Assembly: GCF_004799405.1 (NCBI RefSeq) | Contig: NZ_SSMW01000103.1 | Coordinates: 1-58,590 of the forward strand | DNA: 58,590 nucleotides | Reading direction: 5' to 3' | Source of the DNA: Bradyrhizobium sp. | Lineage (GTDB): Bacteria; Pseudomonadota; Alphaproteobacteria; Rhizobiales; Xanthobacteraceae | Part shown: positions 9,500-19,665 of the stretch, one piece after another | Layout of the letters: each line of letters begins with the position of its first letter | How positions within the stretch are numbered: the stretch's first letter is position 1 | Program-made: the position numbers and the translations under genes | Notes under the pieces: model-generated | Told to the model about the DNA's origin: nothing | The model's database searches: none | The model's input: only the letters and a program-made list of their open reading frames with translations

Positions 9500-11974
9500 C
9501 TATTGGATACCCGTCGCGACCCCGGTCGGACTGGGTGTCGAATTGGCAATGGTTCGCAGGCCGAGCTGCAGCATAAAGGCATGACCGAGCACCGGCGGCG
9601 AAGTCGTAGAGGCGTAGGAGTAGGACGTGACGTAGTTGGCGGCCAGCACGAAGCAGTCGTCGACATATCCGGCGCCGACGACATACTGGTTGATCTGGTT
9701 TGCTACAAGATCCCAACGCGCGGCTCCCGTCAGCACCCAGTTCGCTGCTACCTTGACCGACCCGCTGGCCAATATTCCTTCGCGGCGGTTCAGGTACCCC
9801 AGCTCCGGTTGTGGGGCATAGTTGCCGTACATCAGGCTAACCGACCAGCGGTCGAAATTGGCGCGGCCCTCGGCCTCGAAGCGCTGAACGTTCAGCGTTG
9901 CCTCGTCGAGGCGCGAGCGAACGCTGAACGAATAGGTCTTGTTGGGCGAATATTCGGCGCTGGCGACATAATCGGACCGCGCGGTCGCAAGGCCGGAGTC
10001 GACGGCGGTGTTGGTCACATCCTGGACCGCGAATGAATTGAGACCGAACAGCTGGTAGGACTGCCCGAACATTACCTTGACGGCGCCGCCCTGATCGAAT
10101 TGCGTGGTCGCCTGCACACCGACATTGGCGCGACCGCCGCCCTCGACGCGGTCATAGCCTGAGAATTTGTCGACGCTGAACAGATTGCTGGTATCGAAGG
10201 TCATGCTCTGCGCGTCTTCGTTGGGAAGCTTGCCGGCATCGGGTTCGTTGGGGCGAATGATGACTTGTGCGATCGGTTCGATCGTCGTGGTGCCCCAGGG
10301 CTGGACGTTGATGAAGGGATAGCGATATTCGAGTCCGACCGTCGGCATCAAACGCAGGGCCTGGGTATCGCCGGTGGGGAGGAAGTTCGAAGTGCCCGGC
10401 TGGTTTGCGACCGAGGTGTCGATCGCATCGGCGCGGAGACTTGCAAACGGTGTCCAGATTTCGCCCAAGGGATCGGTGTATGACCGCCGCCAATCCACCT
10501 CACCTGTCAATCGCGTATAGGTGCCGGGCATGCCCCGAAGCAGGCAGTACTTGGGGATGGTCATGGCCGAATCGGCTGAGGTCGGCAGGCAGTAGCCGTT
10601 GGCGGCCGCCATCGGCGTGATCGGATCGAAAACCGCGGTGTCGCGTGTCAGGCTGGTGAAGTTGCCCTTGTAACTGAACTCTCCACCGAACACCGAGTGG
10701 TTGATCACGTTGGAATAGTCGATCACCGGCGCCACGACCGGCACCTGGGACTGATTGCCCGAAAGACTGAGATAGTAAATCGCGCGCGCGTCGAAATAAC
10801 TTCGATTGCCGACGCCGGTCAGATAAAGCTGGGAAACGGCTTCGGTTGGCAGCGTGAGAAACGAGGCCATCGGGTCTTTGTAGACGGCCAGCCTGTAGTT
10901 CGACAGCAACATATAGTCGCTGAGCAAGACGCCATCCCAACCCCAAACCCATTTGTCATTGAGCGCGAACTGGCCCTTTGTTTCGACGCCGCCGCGGAAG
11001 GTGCGATCGCCGGGCTGGCCGGCGAAAGCTCCGGGATCCAGCTGATCGATGCCATAGGCGCGGATCTGGTACGCTCCATCCATCGTGCGTTGGCGGAATT
11101 CACCCTGGAACAACACGCCCTGCTTGGTGGTGAAACGCGGGTTGATGGTCACATCATAGTCGGGAGCGATCGCCCAGTAGAACGGCACCTCGAGGCCGAA
11201 CCCGTAACCCGAGCCTTCCGTATAGAATGGCATCAAAAACCCGGTCTTGCGCTTTACCGTCGGATCGGGTGTCGAAAGATATGGCAGATACGCCATCGGA
11301 ACGCCGAAGAACTCCAACTGCGCGTTCTCGAAGTACAGCATCTTCTCATTCGTGTCGTGAATGATGCGCGCGGCCTTGACCTGCCACAATGGCGGCTTCT
11401 TCGGGTCGTCCCTGCACGGCGCGCATGCGGTGTAAACGCCGTTCTCGAACACCTCGTAGCTGCCGCTGGAGCGGTCGGCGCGGGTCGCAGCCATTCGGGT
11501 GTGATCGGCGGTGTCGACGCGCAACGAGTCGACGAAACCGTCGCGGTAGTCGTCGCTCAAATCCATGATGTTCGCGTAGGTAATCTTGCCGTCCGCGTCG
11601 GTCATGCGGACGTTGCCTTCGGCATGGAGCCGTTTGGTCTTCTGGTCGTAAATAACCTTGTCCGCCTCGAGGTTGGTTCCGTTGTAAAACAACTGCACGT
11701 TGCCAACCGCCGATACCCGCGAGTTGTTGTAATCGTAGTCCACCTCGGTTGCCTGGACGAGCATCTGTCCGTCTTTCACGGCAGGAGCCGGCTTCGGCTT
11801 GGGAGGCATCGGATTGAAGGTGTAGGTTTGCGAAGAGGCCGGGGTTGTCGTCACAACACCGAATGCGCCGGCAAGGATGAACCCGAAAACCATTGCGAGC
11901 ACGGGTCCGCGGGCGGCGGCCAAACGAGTCCGAGGACGGCGCACAGGGGTGCGCCGCCTGAACGCAGGCGACAT
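9500..11974 (-). CDS. lptD: LPS-assembly protein LptD
   Basis: Outer-membrane barrel that, with LptE, inserts lipopolysaccharide into the outer leaflet. About 824 residues: signal peptide ending near T-P-A-S-S-Q, a periplasmic OstA/beta-jellyroll domain (V-D-Y-D-Y-N-N-S-R-V-S-A-V-G-N-V-Q-L-F-Y-N is its typical start), then a long barrel rich in alternating Tyr/Gly/Trp strands. The first available start (12067) lies inside lptG and would add 31 basic residues, so the ATG at 11974, 27 bp past the lptG stop, is preferred; no strong ribosome site is seen. It is third in the lptF-lptG-lptD-surA operon. Confidence 0.95.
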   Translation of the reverse strand: MSPAFRRRTPVRRPRTRLAAARGPVLAMVFGFILAGAFGVVTTTPASSQTYTFNPMPPKPKPAPAVKDGQMLVQATEVDYDYNNSRVSAVGNVQLFYNGTNLEADKVIYDQKTKRLHAEGNVRMTDADGKITYANIMDLSDDYRDGFVDSLRVDTADHTRMAATRADRSSGSYEVFENGVYTACAPCRDDPKKPPLWQVKAARIIHDTNEKMLYFENAQLEFFGVPMAYLPYLSTPDPTVKRKTGFLMPFYTEGSGYGFGLEVPFYWAIAPDYDVTINPRFTTKQGVLFQGEFRQRTMDGAYQIRAYGIDQLDPGAFAGQPGDRTFRGGVETKGQFALNDKWVWGWDGVLLSDYMLLSNYRLAVYKDPMASFLTLPTEAVSQLYLTGVGNRSYFDARAIYYLSLSGNQSQVPVVAPVIDYSNVINHSVFGGEFSYKGNFTSLTRDTAVFDPITPMAAANGYCLPTSADSAMTIPKYCLLRGMPGTYTRLTGEVDWRRSYTDPLGEIWTPFASLRADAIDTSVANQPGTSNFLPTGDTQALRLMPTVGLEYRYPFINVQPWGTTTIEPIAQVIIRPNEPDAGKLPNEDAQSMTFDTSNLFSVDKFSGYDRVEGGGRANVGVQATTQFDQGGAVKVMFGQSYQLFGLNSFAVQDVTNTAVDSGLATARSDYVASAEYSPNKTYSFSVRSRLDEATLNVQRFEAEGRANFDRWSVSLMYGNYAPQPELGYLNRREGILASGSVKVAANWVLTGAARWDLVANQINQYVVGAGYVDDCFVLAANYVTSYSYASTTSPPVLGHAFMLQLGLRTIANSTPSPTGVATGIQ

Positions 11975-12000
11975 ACACTGGCGGGCGGCGACAACGGCCA

Positions 12001-13098
12001 CTACCCGTCCTCCTGGTACAGCAAGGCCAAAAAGCCGGTGAGGCCGCCCACGCACACAGGCAGCCACGCCGAAGCGATCGGATGCATCAACTCAGCCTTG
12101 CTCAAATCATCGGTTACTTTCGACAGAACATAGAGCAGAAAGCCCGCTCCCACACCACTCAAAACCATTTTTTGGACTCCGCCGAAGCGGAAGAATCGCA
12201 GGCTGACGGACGCTGCCAGCAACACCATCGCGGCCAGCAAAAACGGCTGTGCGATAAGCTTGTGGTACTGCAACCGGTACCCGGCGGTCGCAAATCCGGA
12301 GCTTTCCGAGGATCGGATATAGCTCGGGAGTTGCCAAAAAGACACAGTCTCCGGCGTGGAGAAACTGTTGCGAACCTGAGCTGGCGTCAGAGTGGTCGGG
12401 AGGAAGAAACTGTCCTGGTCGACGGGAGGTGCGTCGAGGGAGTAGCGGCGGACGGATTTGAGCAGCCAGCGCCCCTTTTCAAGCGTCGCCTCCCGCGCTT
12501 CGATTCGTTCCCTGAACTGGTAGTTGGTATCGAACCTGAACAACGTCAGCCCGGTCAGCCGCACCCCCTGCTGCTCGCTGCGGGCCGCGTTGATGATGAC
12601 CTGGCCATCGTTGTTCACCTGATTGATCCAGAAGCCAAAGGCGTCTTGTAGTCCTCCGCCGGGAGCGGAGCCGAACAATTCATCCTCCATGTGCTTGGCG
12701 AGTTCGCGCAGGTTGGCGGACATCGGGTTGTAGAGGGCCGTGGCGAGGACGCCTAGCATGAGCGCGCTCGCCAGCGCCGGCGCGATGAACTGCCATGCCG
12801 AAACCCCGGCGGCGCGCGCGACCACAAGCTCCAAACTCCGCGAAAGCGCCAGATAGCAGACCATCGCTCCGATCAGGATGCAAAACGGCATCAGCTTCTC
12901 GAGCAATTGCGGCACGCGGAACAACGACGTCTCCGCGACCATGATCGGAGACACCGAAGCAAGCCCCGACGTCTTCCGGACCATTTCGATGTAATCGACC
13001 AGCACGAGCAGGACGAAGATGCCGACGAACACGCCCAGTGCCGCGACCACGAAGCGGCCGGCAAAATATCGTCCAAGCGTGTTGGTCATTATGCTCAT
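12001..13098 (-). CDS. lptG: LPS export ABC transporter permease LptG
   Basis: One of the two inner-membrane permeases of the LptB2FG extractor that pulls LPS out of the inner membrane. The 365 residues (from ATG 13098) have the YjgP/YjgQ layout: three N-terminal membrane helices, a periplasmic jellyroll of about 180 residues and three C-terminal helices. The chosen ATG overlaps the lptF stop as ATGA; a second ATG at 13089 is also possible. Calling this one LptG and its upstream neighbour LptF rests on the usual order. Confidence 0.94.
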   Translation of the reverse strand: MSIMTNTLGRYFAGRFVVAALGVFVGIFVLLVLVDYIEMVRKTSGLASVSPIMVAETSLFRVPQLLEKLMPFCILIGAMVCYLALSRSLELVVARAAGVSAWQFIAPALASALMLGVLATALYNPMSANLRELAKHMEDELFGSAPGGGLQDAFGFWINQVNNDGQVIINAARSEQQGVRLTGLTLFRFDTNYQFRERIEAREATLEKGRWLLKSVRRYSLDAPPVDQDSFFLPTTLTPAQVRNSFSTPETVSFWQLPSYIRSSESSGFATAGYRLQYHKLIAQPFLLAAMVLLAASVSLRFFRFGGVQKMVLSGVGAGFLLYVLSKVTDDLSKAELMHPIASAWLPVCVGGLTGFLALLYQEDG

Positions 13099-14264
13099 GC
13101 TGTGGCCGGCCGCCTGAAAAGCCGCCGGAACCGTGCGTTCGACCTTTCGGCCGCTTCCATTAGCCTGGCCGGCGGTTCCACCACGATGCTTCGGATGACG
13201 ATCCAAAGGCTCACGGCGATAGTCGCCGCCAGCAACAGATACTGAACGAGGGCGGCCAGCGGCGAGGTTGCCGTCATCACGGAGCAGACGAATCCCGCCA
13301 TGCGCACCGTGAACACCGCCAGGATCGAGCTGGTAATCGAAAAGTTCCGGCTCTGACGTGTGGTGCGCGGCGCACCGAGAAACGCGAAGGTCAGGATTGC
13401 AAATGCAAAGGGATAGATCGGCGCCAGGAAACGGTCATGCAATTCGGCGCGAAACTGTCCGGGCAATTGCACGTAAACCGGATCGGCCGGCGCCGGCCAA
13501 ATCAACTCCGATAAATAGCGCTCGCGAATCCCCAGCGTGACGTCATGGCCCTGATTGGAGAATTTCGACATGTCGAACGCATAACGACGGAACGCCACCA
13601 GCGCGGGATCGCGCTTGCCGGCTTCGAAACGTTCGAGATTTCCGTCCTCCATGATCAGAAACGAACTGCCCTCGTTCTGCAGCACCGTCCCGTGATCGGC
13701 GATGATGCTGACGCGTTCCTTGGGATCGCGGCGGTCATCGATAAAGAGGCCGACAAGCACGCCGCCGGGCTGCCGCTCTCGAACACGGATGGTCAGGTTC
13801 TGGTCGAGCTGAGTGAAGCGGCCCGGTTGAAGGATGTTGGCAAGCACGTCCGCGGTGATTTCGGCGTTCCATTGTTTGAGGCGGCGCATTCCCTCTGGCG
13901 CGAGATAGGCCGCGATAAAGGCGACCATCAACGCTACCACGCAGGTGGCATAGAAGAACGGACGAAACAGCCGGACCGGCGAGAAGCCGGCCGCATTCAT
14001 CACGATGATTTCGGAGTCGGTTGCGAGCTTGTTGAGGGTATGGGAGACCGCGATCATCAGCGCGATCGGTGCGATGATCAGTACCAGCGACGGAATGATC
14101 AGGCTGGTGATGCCGAGAAAGGTAAGGATTGTTTGACCCTGGCTCGTCATCAGGTCGATGCCGCGCAACGCCTGCGTAATCCAGATCACCCCCGTCAGGC
14201 TGATCAAGACCACCACAAACGACGCAAGCGTCGTGCGAAAAATATACTTGTCGATCGACCCCAT
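13095..14264 (-). CDS. lptF: LPS export ABC transporter permease LptF
   Basis: Partner permease of LptG. The 389 residues begin M-G-S-I-D-K-Y-I-F-R-T, typical of LptF, and have the same six-helix plus periplasmic jellyroll architecture. It is the first gene of a six-gene run (lptF, lptG, lptD, surA, pdxA, rsmA) covering LPS export and outer-membrane protein folding. The 348-bp region upstream separates it from divergent pepA and should hold promoters for both directions. The ATPase LptB is not in this window. Confidence 0.94.
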   Translation of the reverse strand: MGSIDKYIFRTTLASFVVVLISLTGVIWITQALRGIDLMTSQGQTILTFLGITSLIIPSLVLIIAPIALMIAVSHTLNKLATDSEIIVMNAAGFSPVRLFRPFFYATCVVALMVAFIAAYLAPEGMRRLKQWNAEITADVLANILQPGRFTQLDQNLTIRVRERQPGGVLVGLFIDDRRDPKERVSIIADHGTVLQNEGSSFLIMEDGNLERFEAGKRDPALVAFRRYAFDMSKFSNQGHDVTLGIRERYLSELIWPAPADPVYVQLPGQFRAELHDRFLAPIYPFAFAILTFAFLGAPRTTRQSRNFSITSSILAVFTVRMAGFVCSVMTATSPLAALVQYLLLAATIAVSLWIVIRSIVVEPPARLMEAAERSNARFRRLFRRPATA

Positions 14265-14612
14265 CGTTACCGCACGATCCCCGCCCGCGAACCGGACCTG
14301 CTGCTTGCGACCAAATCCCCAAATCGGGATCCCTCTGGCCGTGCCGCGGTCGTCCAGCCGCTCACCCTCTCACTACCATCCCTTTGATCCGTCAACAAAA
14401 TGGCTGCGCGATGGCGCTCTTCAGATATGGTTAATAATTCAGGGTTTGTGGCCTTCCGACCACGGGAACGCTTGGCATCGCGGTCGCTGACAGGTCATAG
14501 TGCCATGGACCAACCTCTTGACGGACGCAAAGCGGGCCGAAGAGAACACTCACAGAACGCCCCCCGGCGGGTTCCCGACCCAGCGAAAGCCCTGATTTTT
14601 GGAGGATTACCC
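14265..14612. other. Intergenic region between divergent lptF and pepA
   Basis: A 348-bp gap between divergently transcribed genes, expected to hold both promoters. I see no convincing small gene, terminator or repeat. An in-frame upstream extension of pepA (ATG at 14400) exists but lacks a ribosome site. A somewhat AT-richer stretch at about 14427-14450 is the only compositional feature noticed. Confidence 0.5.
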
Positions 14613-16115
14613 ATGCCCGACGCCGTCAAGGTCGGCTTTGTTCCGCTTTCCAGCGCCCCCCGCGGTAGCCTGGTAGTATTCTGCGATGACGGGCTGAAAT
14701 TCGGTGCGGCGACCGATCGAGCGCTCGGTGCGACGGCCAATATCGTCAAGCGCGCCGCTGAAACCAACCAGTTCAAGGGAAAAAACGGCGCGACGCTGGA
14801 TATCCTGGCGCCACAGGGCCTCAAGATCTCACGCCTGATCGTGGTCGGCGCCGGCAAGCTCTCGACCCTCAAGGACAATGATTTTCTCAAGCTTGGCGGC
14901 GTGGTCGCCGGCAAATTGCGCCCCGGCAACAACGCGGTGACGGTCATCGCCGAACTATCGACCGGAGCCATGAAGCCCGATCAGGCGGCCGCGGTTGCAT
15001 CGGGCATCCGGCTGCGCGCCTATAAATTCGACCGCTACAAGACCAAGAAGAAGGACGGTGAGGACGCCGCGTTGCGCGCCGATGTTTCGCTGGCCGTCGG
15101 TGACGTCGCGGCTGCGCGAAAGGCCTTCGCTCCCGGCGCTCACATCGTCGATGGCGTCATCACCGCGCGCGATCTCGTCAATGAGCCGCCCAACGTGCTG
15201 TTTCCGGTGGAATTCGCCCGCCGCGCCAGCCAGTTGCGCAAGCTCGGCGTCGAGGTCGAAATTCTCGACGTTAAAGCGATGATGAAACTCGGCATGGGAG
15301 CGCTGCTTGGCGTCGCCCAGGGCTCGACGCAGCCGGGCAGGACAGTGATCATGCGCTGGAATGGCGGCAAGCGCGGCGGTCAGCCCGTCGCCTTTATCGG
15401 CAAGGGCGTTTGTTTCGATACCGGCGGCATTTCCATCAAGCCCGCCGCCAGCATGGAGGACATGAAGGGCGACATGGGCGGAGCCGCCTGCGTGGTCGGA
15501 TTGATGCATGCGCTGGCGGCGCGAAAGGCGAAGGTCAACGCGGTCGGCGCCATCGGGCTGGTCGAGAACATGCCCGACGGCAACGCGCAACGCCCCGGCG
15601 ATATCGTAACCTCGATGTCCGGCCAGACCATCGAGATCATCAACACCGACGCCGAAGGCCGGCTGGTGCTGGCCGACGTGCTCTGGTACGTGGCCAAGAA
15701 GTTCAAGCCGAAATTCATGGTCGATCTGGCGACGCTCACGGGCGCCATCATGGTGGCGCTCGGCACCGAATACGCCGGAATGTTCTCCAACAACGACCAA
15801 TTGGCGGGACGGTTGACCGAGGTCGGGCTTGCGACCGGAGAACGGGTCTGGCGCATGCCGCTTGGCCCGGAATACGACAAGCAGATCGACTCGCAATTCG
15901 CCGACATGAAGAACACCGGTAGCCGCAACGGCGGTTCGATCACCGCCGCGCAATTTCTGCAGCGCTTTGTCGACGACACACCGTGGGCGCATCTCGATAT
16001 CGCGGGGACGGCGATGGGCGCCCCGAAAACCGAGATCAACCAAAGCTGGGGTTCAGGGTATGGCGTTCGCCTGCTTGAGCGGCTGGTTGCGGAGTACTAT
16101 GAAGCCAAGAAATAG
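14613..16115 (+). CDS. pepA: Leucyl aminopeptidase (M17 family)
   Basis: Cytoplasmic hexameric dimetal aminopeptidase that removes N-terminal residues from peptides; some relatives also bind DNA in Xer recombination. The 500 residues have a variable N-terminal domain (1-170) and the M17 catalytic domain with [15 protein letters not shown] and the family signature N-T-D-A-E-G-R-L at 344-351, which holds metal and active-site residues. The ATG at 14613 is chosen for the GGAGG eight bases before it. holC follows 11 bp downstream, the same pairing as in many proteobacteria. Confidence 0.97.
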   Translation: MPDAVKVGFVPLSSAPRGSLVVFCDDGLKFGAATDRALGATANIVKRAAETNQFKGKNGATLDILAPQGLKISRLIVVGAGKLSTLKDNDFLKLGGVVAGKLRPGNNAVTVIAELSTGAMKPDQAAAVASGIRLRAYKFDRYKTKKKDGEDAALRADVSLAVGDVAAARKAFAPGAHIVDGVITARDLVNEPPNVLFPVEFARRASQLRKLGVEVEILDVKAMMKLGMGALLGVAQGSTQPGRTVIMRWNGGKRGGQPVAFIGKGVCFDTGGISIKPAASMEDMKGDMGGAACVVGLMHALAARKAKVNAVGAIGLVENMPDGNAQRPGDIVTSMSGQTIEIINTDAEGRLVLADVLWYVAKKFKPKFMVDLATLTGAIMVALGTEYAGMFSNNDQLAGRLTEVGLATGERVWRMPLGPEYDKQIDSQFADMKNTGSRNGGSITAAQFLQRFVDDTPWAHLDIAGTAMGAPKTEINQSWGSGYGVRLLERLVAEYYEAKK

Positions 16116-16126
16116 TTGAGAACCGG

Positions 16127-16579
16127 ATGACGGAAGTTCTGTTCTACCATCTGCAGGACATGTCGCTCGAAAGCGTCTTGCCGCCCTTGCTCGAAAAATC
16201 GCTGGAACGGGGCTGGCGGGTTGTCGTGCAGTCGACGTCGGAAGAGCGCGCCGAAGCGCTCGACGCCCATCTGTGGACCTATCGCGAGGACTCATTTTTG
16301 CCGCACGCCACCTGGCGCGCCGGCGATGCGCAGGATCATCCGATCGTGCTGGCGGTGGCAGAGGCCAACCCGAACGGGGCCAATGTCAGGTTTTTGATCG
16401 ACAACGCCGCCTTGCCCGCCGATACCGACAGCTACGATCGGGTGGTTCTGGTTTTTAACGGCGAGGACGGCGACGCGCTCGCAGCCGCCCGCGGCGCCTG
16501 GACGGATTGCAAGGCGCGGGGGTTCGAGGTCACATACTGGCAGGCCGACGAGCGGGGCCGGTGGCAGCGGCGGGAATAG
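16127..16579 (+). CDS. holC: DNA polymerase III chi subunit
   Basis: Chi links the clamp loader to single-strand binding protein at the replication fork. The 150 residues match the family's length and layout: M-T-E-V-L-F-Y-H-L at the start, L-P-P-L-L-E-K-S-L-E-R-G-W-R-V-V in helix 1, L-W-T-Y-R-E-D-S-F-L-P-H in the middle and R-V-V-L-V-F-N-G-E-D near the end. It sits 11 bp after pepA and is cotranscribed with it. Confidence 0.95.
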   Translation: MTEVLFYHLQDMSLESVLPPLLEKSLERGWRVVVQSTSEERAEALDAHLWTYREDSFLPHATWRAGDAQDHPIVLAVAEANPNGANVRFLIDNAALPADTDSYDRVVLVFNGEDGDALAAARGAWTDCKARGFEVTYWQADERGRWQRRE

Positions 16580-16698
16580 CGATATCGGGCGATTAATGAT
16601 AATCTGCGGTTTCGGCTCCAGCGCTTGCGCATAGCCATGGTCGTGCCGCAAAGTGATGTTGGGACAACCGCTTAGAGCGGACGGGGATTGAGTTCATC

Positions 16699-17259
16699 GT
16701 GCGAGACAAATACCGTCATCGAAATCGGCTGTTGGCGTTACTGTTGCTCGCCCCCCTGATGGAGGGCTGCGGTGGCGGCGTATCCGATATGTTTCAGTCC
16801 GATCTGTTGTCGAAAGACGCGGAATGGTTCTCGCGTCCGAGCAGGCTGTTCATCAGGGCCGTTTCGATTGAAACCCCGCCGCTCACTCCGAACAAGCCGG
16901 TTACGGCAGACGATCTGGTCAACGCCGACGGGATCTGTTCGGGAATGGCGCCCTCGGACGCTAACGCCCTGACCGAGGGAGCGGCCGGCGCGCCCCCGGC
17001 TCCCTCAACAACGGGAACGGTGGCGCTTGGTCATACCGAATGCGATGTCGTGCGCGGCATTGGTGCACCTGACAGCGTCAATCTCTCGAAGAACGAGCGT
17101 GGCGATCGGCTGATGGTGATCAATTATTCGCGCGGGCAACGCGCCGGGATCTACACCTTCACCTCTGGACGGCTGTCATCGATCGAGCGCTGGCCCGAGC
17201 CGGCGGCGCCGCCGAAGGCGGTGAAATCCAAGGTGAAGAAGAAGCCGGCGGCGACCTGA
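16699..17259 (+). CDS. Lipoprotein of unknown function with a BamE-like C-terminal part
   Basis: A 186-residue protein with a GTG start, a short basic N-terminus, a hydrophobic stretch and a candidate lipobox ending in Cys-24 (L-M-E-G-C), so probably a lipoprotein. The C-terminal third (about residues 110-165) runs from a conserved-looking T-E-C-D-V-V-R-G-I-G-A-P through Y-S-R-G-Q-R-A-G-I-Y-T-F to L-S-S-I-E-R-W, a pattern resembling the SmpA/BamE fold in which a helix before G-x-P is followed by strands. That similarity is my inference. It ends in a Lys-rich tail and follows holC on the same strand. Confidence 0.78.
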   Translation: MRDKYRHRNRLLALLLLAPLMEGCGGGVSDMFQSDLLSKDAEWFSRPSRLFIRAVSIETPPLTPNKPVTADDLVNADGICSGMAPSDANALTEGAAGAPPAPSTTGTVALGHTECDVVRGIGAPDSVNLSKNERGDRLMVINYSRGQRAGIYTFTSGRLSSIERWPEPAAPPKAVKSKVKKKPAAT

Positions 17260-17296
17260 TCGTTTTCCCGGTGTGATCTCGATCGGGCGGCGTGGC

Positions 17297-19174
17297 TTAG
17301 CCCGCTGCTTCGTCATATTGCGAACTTGCCGCCAGCCATTCTTCCTCGGCCCGCAGCAGCGCGGTTGCCGCACCGGCGCGCGCCTTGCTGAGCTGGGTTG
17401 CCTGCTTCGGATCGCGCCTGAACAGATCCGGCAGCGCCAGTGCGGCATCGATCTTGGAAATGATGCCGTTGATGCGCGCGATTTCCGCCTCGGCCTCGGA
17501 AATTTTCTGCTTGAGCGGTATGCGCTTTTCACTCCGGTTGCGCTGGGACTTTTCGCGGCTGTTGCTGCGTTCATTGTCATTGCGCTCGCGCGAATTGGTG
17601 CGCATGCCGCGCGCCGACAGCACCATGCGGCGATAATCGTCGAGGTCACCGTCATAGGTCGTCACGGTGCGGTCGGCGACCACCCATAGCTGATCGGCGC
17701 AGGCTTCGATCAGATAGCGGTCATGGGAAACCATGATGACCGCGCCGGGAAAGTCGTTGATCGCCTCGGCAAGCGCGGCGCGGCTGTCGATGTCCAGATG
17801 GTTGGTCGGCTCGTCGAGGATGATCATGTTGGGGCCGAAGAAGGTCGCGAGCCCAAGCAACAGCCGTGCTTTCTCGCCGCCCGACAGGCTTTTCACCAGG
17901 GTGTCGCCAGCCTTGCCGGAGAAACCGATCGCGCCGGTGCGTCCGCGCACTTTGGTTTCGGGAGCGTCCGGCATCAGCTTGCGGACATGATCGTAAGCCG
18001 AGCCGTCGAGATTGAGTTCATCGACCTGATGCTGCGCGAAATATCCGACCGAGAGTTTTTCCGCACGCGTGACGTGGCCGGAAAACGGCCGCAGCTTGTT
18101 GGCGAGCAGCTTGACCAGGGTGGACTTGCCGTTGCCATTGGCGCCGAGCAAGGCGATGCGGTCATCGGTGTCGATACGCAAGGTAACCCGATTGAGCACT
18201 GGCTGTTTCGGATCGTAGCCGACCGAGACGTCGTCGACGGCGATGATCGGCGGTGACAACATCTTCTCGGGTATGGGGAATGAAATCTCGCGCACGTCCT
18301 GTGTCACCAGCGCGGTGACCGGCTTCATCCGTTCCAGCATCTTGACGCGCGACTGGGCCTGACGAGCCTTCGAGGCCTTGGCCTTGAAGCGATCGACAAA
18401 GGCCTGCAGCCGCTTGCGCTCGTCGGCCTGCCGCTTGGCGTGCTTGGCGTCCAGCATTTCGCGGGTGGCGCGCTGTTCCTCGAATGACGAATAGGTGCCC
18501 TTGTAGAGCGTCAGTTTGCCGCGATCGAGATGCAGGATCTGATCGACCGAGGTGTCGAGCAGGTCGCGGTCGTGGCTGATGACGATCACGGTGCGCGGAT
18601 AGTTGGCCAGGTGATCTTCAAGCCACAGCGTGCCCTCGAGATCGAGATAGTTGGTGGGCTCGTCCAGCAGCAATAGATCGGGGGCGGCGAACAATGTTGC
18701 GGCAAGGGCGACGCGCATCCGCCAGCCGCCGGAAAATTCCGAACAGGAGCGAGCTTGATCGGCGGTGGAAAATCCGAGGCCGGAAAGGATCGCGGCGGCG
18801 CGGGCAGGGGCGGAATGGGCCTGGATGTCCACCAGCCGGGTTTGAATGTCGGCAATTCGAACGGGATCGTGCGCGGTTTCGGCCTCGCGCAACAGCGCCT
18901 CGCGCTCAAGATCGGCTTTCAGCACCACGGCGATGAGGCTTTCCGGGCCATCCGGCGCTTCCTGGGCGAGACTGCCGACACGCCAACGTGGAGGAATCGC
19001 GATGGTGCCGGCCTCAAGGGGCAATTCGCCGCGGATCGCGCTGAACAGCGTGGATTTGCCGACACCGTTGCGGCCGACGAAACCAACCCGCGCGCCGGGG
19101 ACGATTTGCGCCGAGCTATTGTCGATCAGGAGCCGTCCGGCAATCCGGACTGAAATGTCGGTGATTGAAAGCAT
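17297..19174 (-). CDS. ABC-F family ATP-binding protein (Uup/YheS type)
   Basis: A 625-residue soluble protein with two ABC ATPase domains and no membrane segment. Domain 1 has Walker A G-R-N-G-V-G-K-S-T at 34-42, signature F-S-G-G-W and Walker B L-L-L-L-D-E-P-T-N-Y-L-D; domain 2 has G-A-N-G-N-G-K-S-T, L-S-G-G-E-K and M-I-I-L-D-E-P-T-N-H-L-D. The charged linker between them carries the F-V-D-R-F-K-A-K-A-S-K-A-R-Q-A-Q-S-R pattern typical of ABC-F. The C-terminus (about 545-620) is a coiled-coil extension. ABC-F proteins act on the ribosome or nucleic acid; the exact subtype is uncertain. Confidence 0.95.
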   Translation of the reverse strand: MLSITDISVRIAGRLLIDNSSAQIVPGARVGFVGRNGVGKSTLFSAIRGELPLEAGTIAIPPRWRVGSLAQEAPDGPESLIAVVLKADLEREALLREAETAHDPVRIADIQTRLVDIQAHSAPARAAAILSGLGFSTADQARSCSEFSGGWRMRVALAATLFAAPDLLLLDEPTNYLDLEGTLWLEDHLANYPRTVIVISHDRDLLDTSVDQILHLDRGKLTLYKGTYSSFEEQRATREMLDAKHAKRQADERKRLQAFVDRFKAKASKARQAQSRVKMLERMKPVTALVTQDVREISFPIPEKMLSPPIIAVDDVSVGYDPKQPVLNRVTLRIDTDDRIALLGANGNGKSTLVKLLANKLRPFSGHVTRAEKLSVGYFAQHQVDELNLDGSAYDHVRKLMPDAPETKVRGRTGAIGFSGKAGDTLVKSLSGGEKARLLLGLATFFGPNMIILDEPTNHLDIDSRAALAEAINDFPGAVIMVSHDRYLIEACADQLWVVADRTVTTYDGDLDDYRRMVLSARGMRTNSRERNDNERSNSREKSQRNRSEKRIPLKQKISEAEAEIARINGIISKIDAALALPDLFRRDPKQATQLSKARAGAATALLRAEEEWLAASSQYDEAAG

Positions 19175-19260
19175 GGGGGCTTTTCACCGGAGCCGTCCAA
19201 AAACGCAACCGGTTTATCGGCGGACATCGCTCGGGTGTCCCCGATATGCCGAAAATATGC

Positions 19261-19455
19261 TCAGTTGGTTCGAGAACCTCGGGGGTCCTCGCTATCGCGC
19301 TTGCTCAATTCATCCATCAGATGCTGCAGGTGAGACGACAGACGCGAGGACTCGGGGCGAAGATTCTGCTGCAGCCGTTCGCCCACAGCGTCGCAGATCG
19401 ATCGGCTGGTTTTGCGATCGATTGGTTCGCTGGTTTCGGTGATTCGGCTATTCAT
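19261..19455 (-). CDS. Small hypothetical protein (64 residues)
   Basis: A charged 64-residue protein without signal peptide or membrane segment, predicted mostly helical, with D-A-V-G-E-R-L-Q-Q and L-S-S-H-L-Q-H-L-M-D-E-L. AAGGAA lies upstream of the ATG, though somewhat far. It precedes the ABC-F gene by 86 bp on the same strand. Codon use is like that of its neighbours. No function can be assigned; it could be missed or over-called. Confidence 0.6.
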   Translation of the reverse strand: MNSRITETSEPIDRKTSRSICDAVGERLQQNLRPESSRLSSHLQHLMDELSKRDSEDPRGSRTN

Positions 19456-19614
19456 GGGACGAGTTCCGCTTCCTTAGGCCATTCCGATAATCCAATAAGG
19501 TGACGCCAAACCAATTCACCCGACACGAAATGGTTGCCCGTCGCGGGCCGGTCGTGTCTCTTTTTCGTAAATATCGAGTGAACGCCTGGCGGTTCCATCC
19601 GGCCGGAATCGTGC

Positions 19615-19646
19615 AAAAGGCCCCGGCCGCGACCGGCTGGGGCCTT
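19615..19646 (-). terminator. Rho-independent terminator of the Gly/Trp/Tyr-rich protein gene
   Basis: A 12-bp stem with one G-U pair (AAGGCCCC... against ...GGGGCCTT, 19617-19646) and a 6-base loop, followed on the minus strand by TTTTG. It lies about 20 bp after the stop of the gene ending at 19666. Confidence 0.8.
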
Positions 19647-19665
19647 CAACGACGGGTCGGGAAGA

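Noticed and set aside
7580..10036. 818-codon open frame on the plus strand across pdxA, surA and lptD
   Set aside because: It is an antisense shadow of three well-supported genes in high-GC DNA; its His/Arg/Gln-rich translation shows no family motif.
16127..19174. Defence island around holC and the ABC-F gene
   Set aside because: All genes here are housekeeping or conserved single-copy families; no toxin, restriction or phage-related partner is present.
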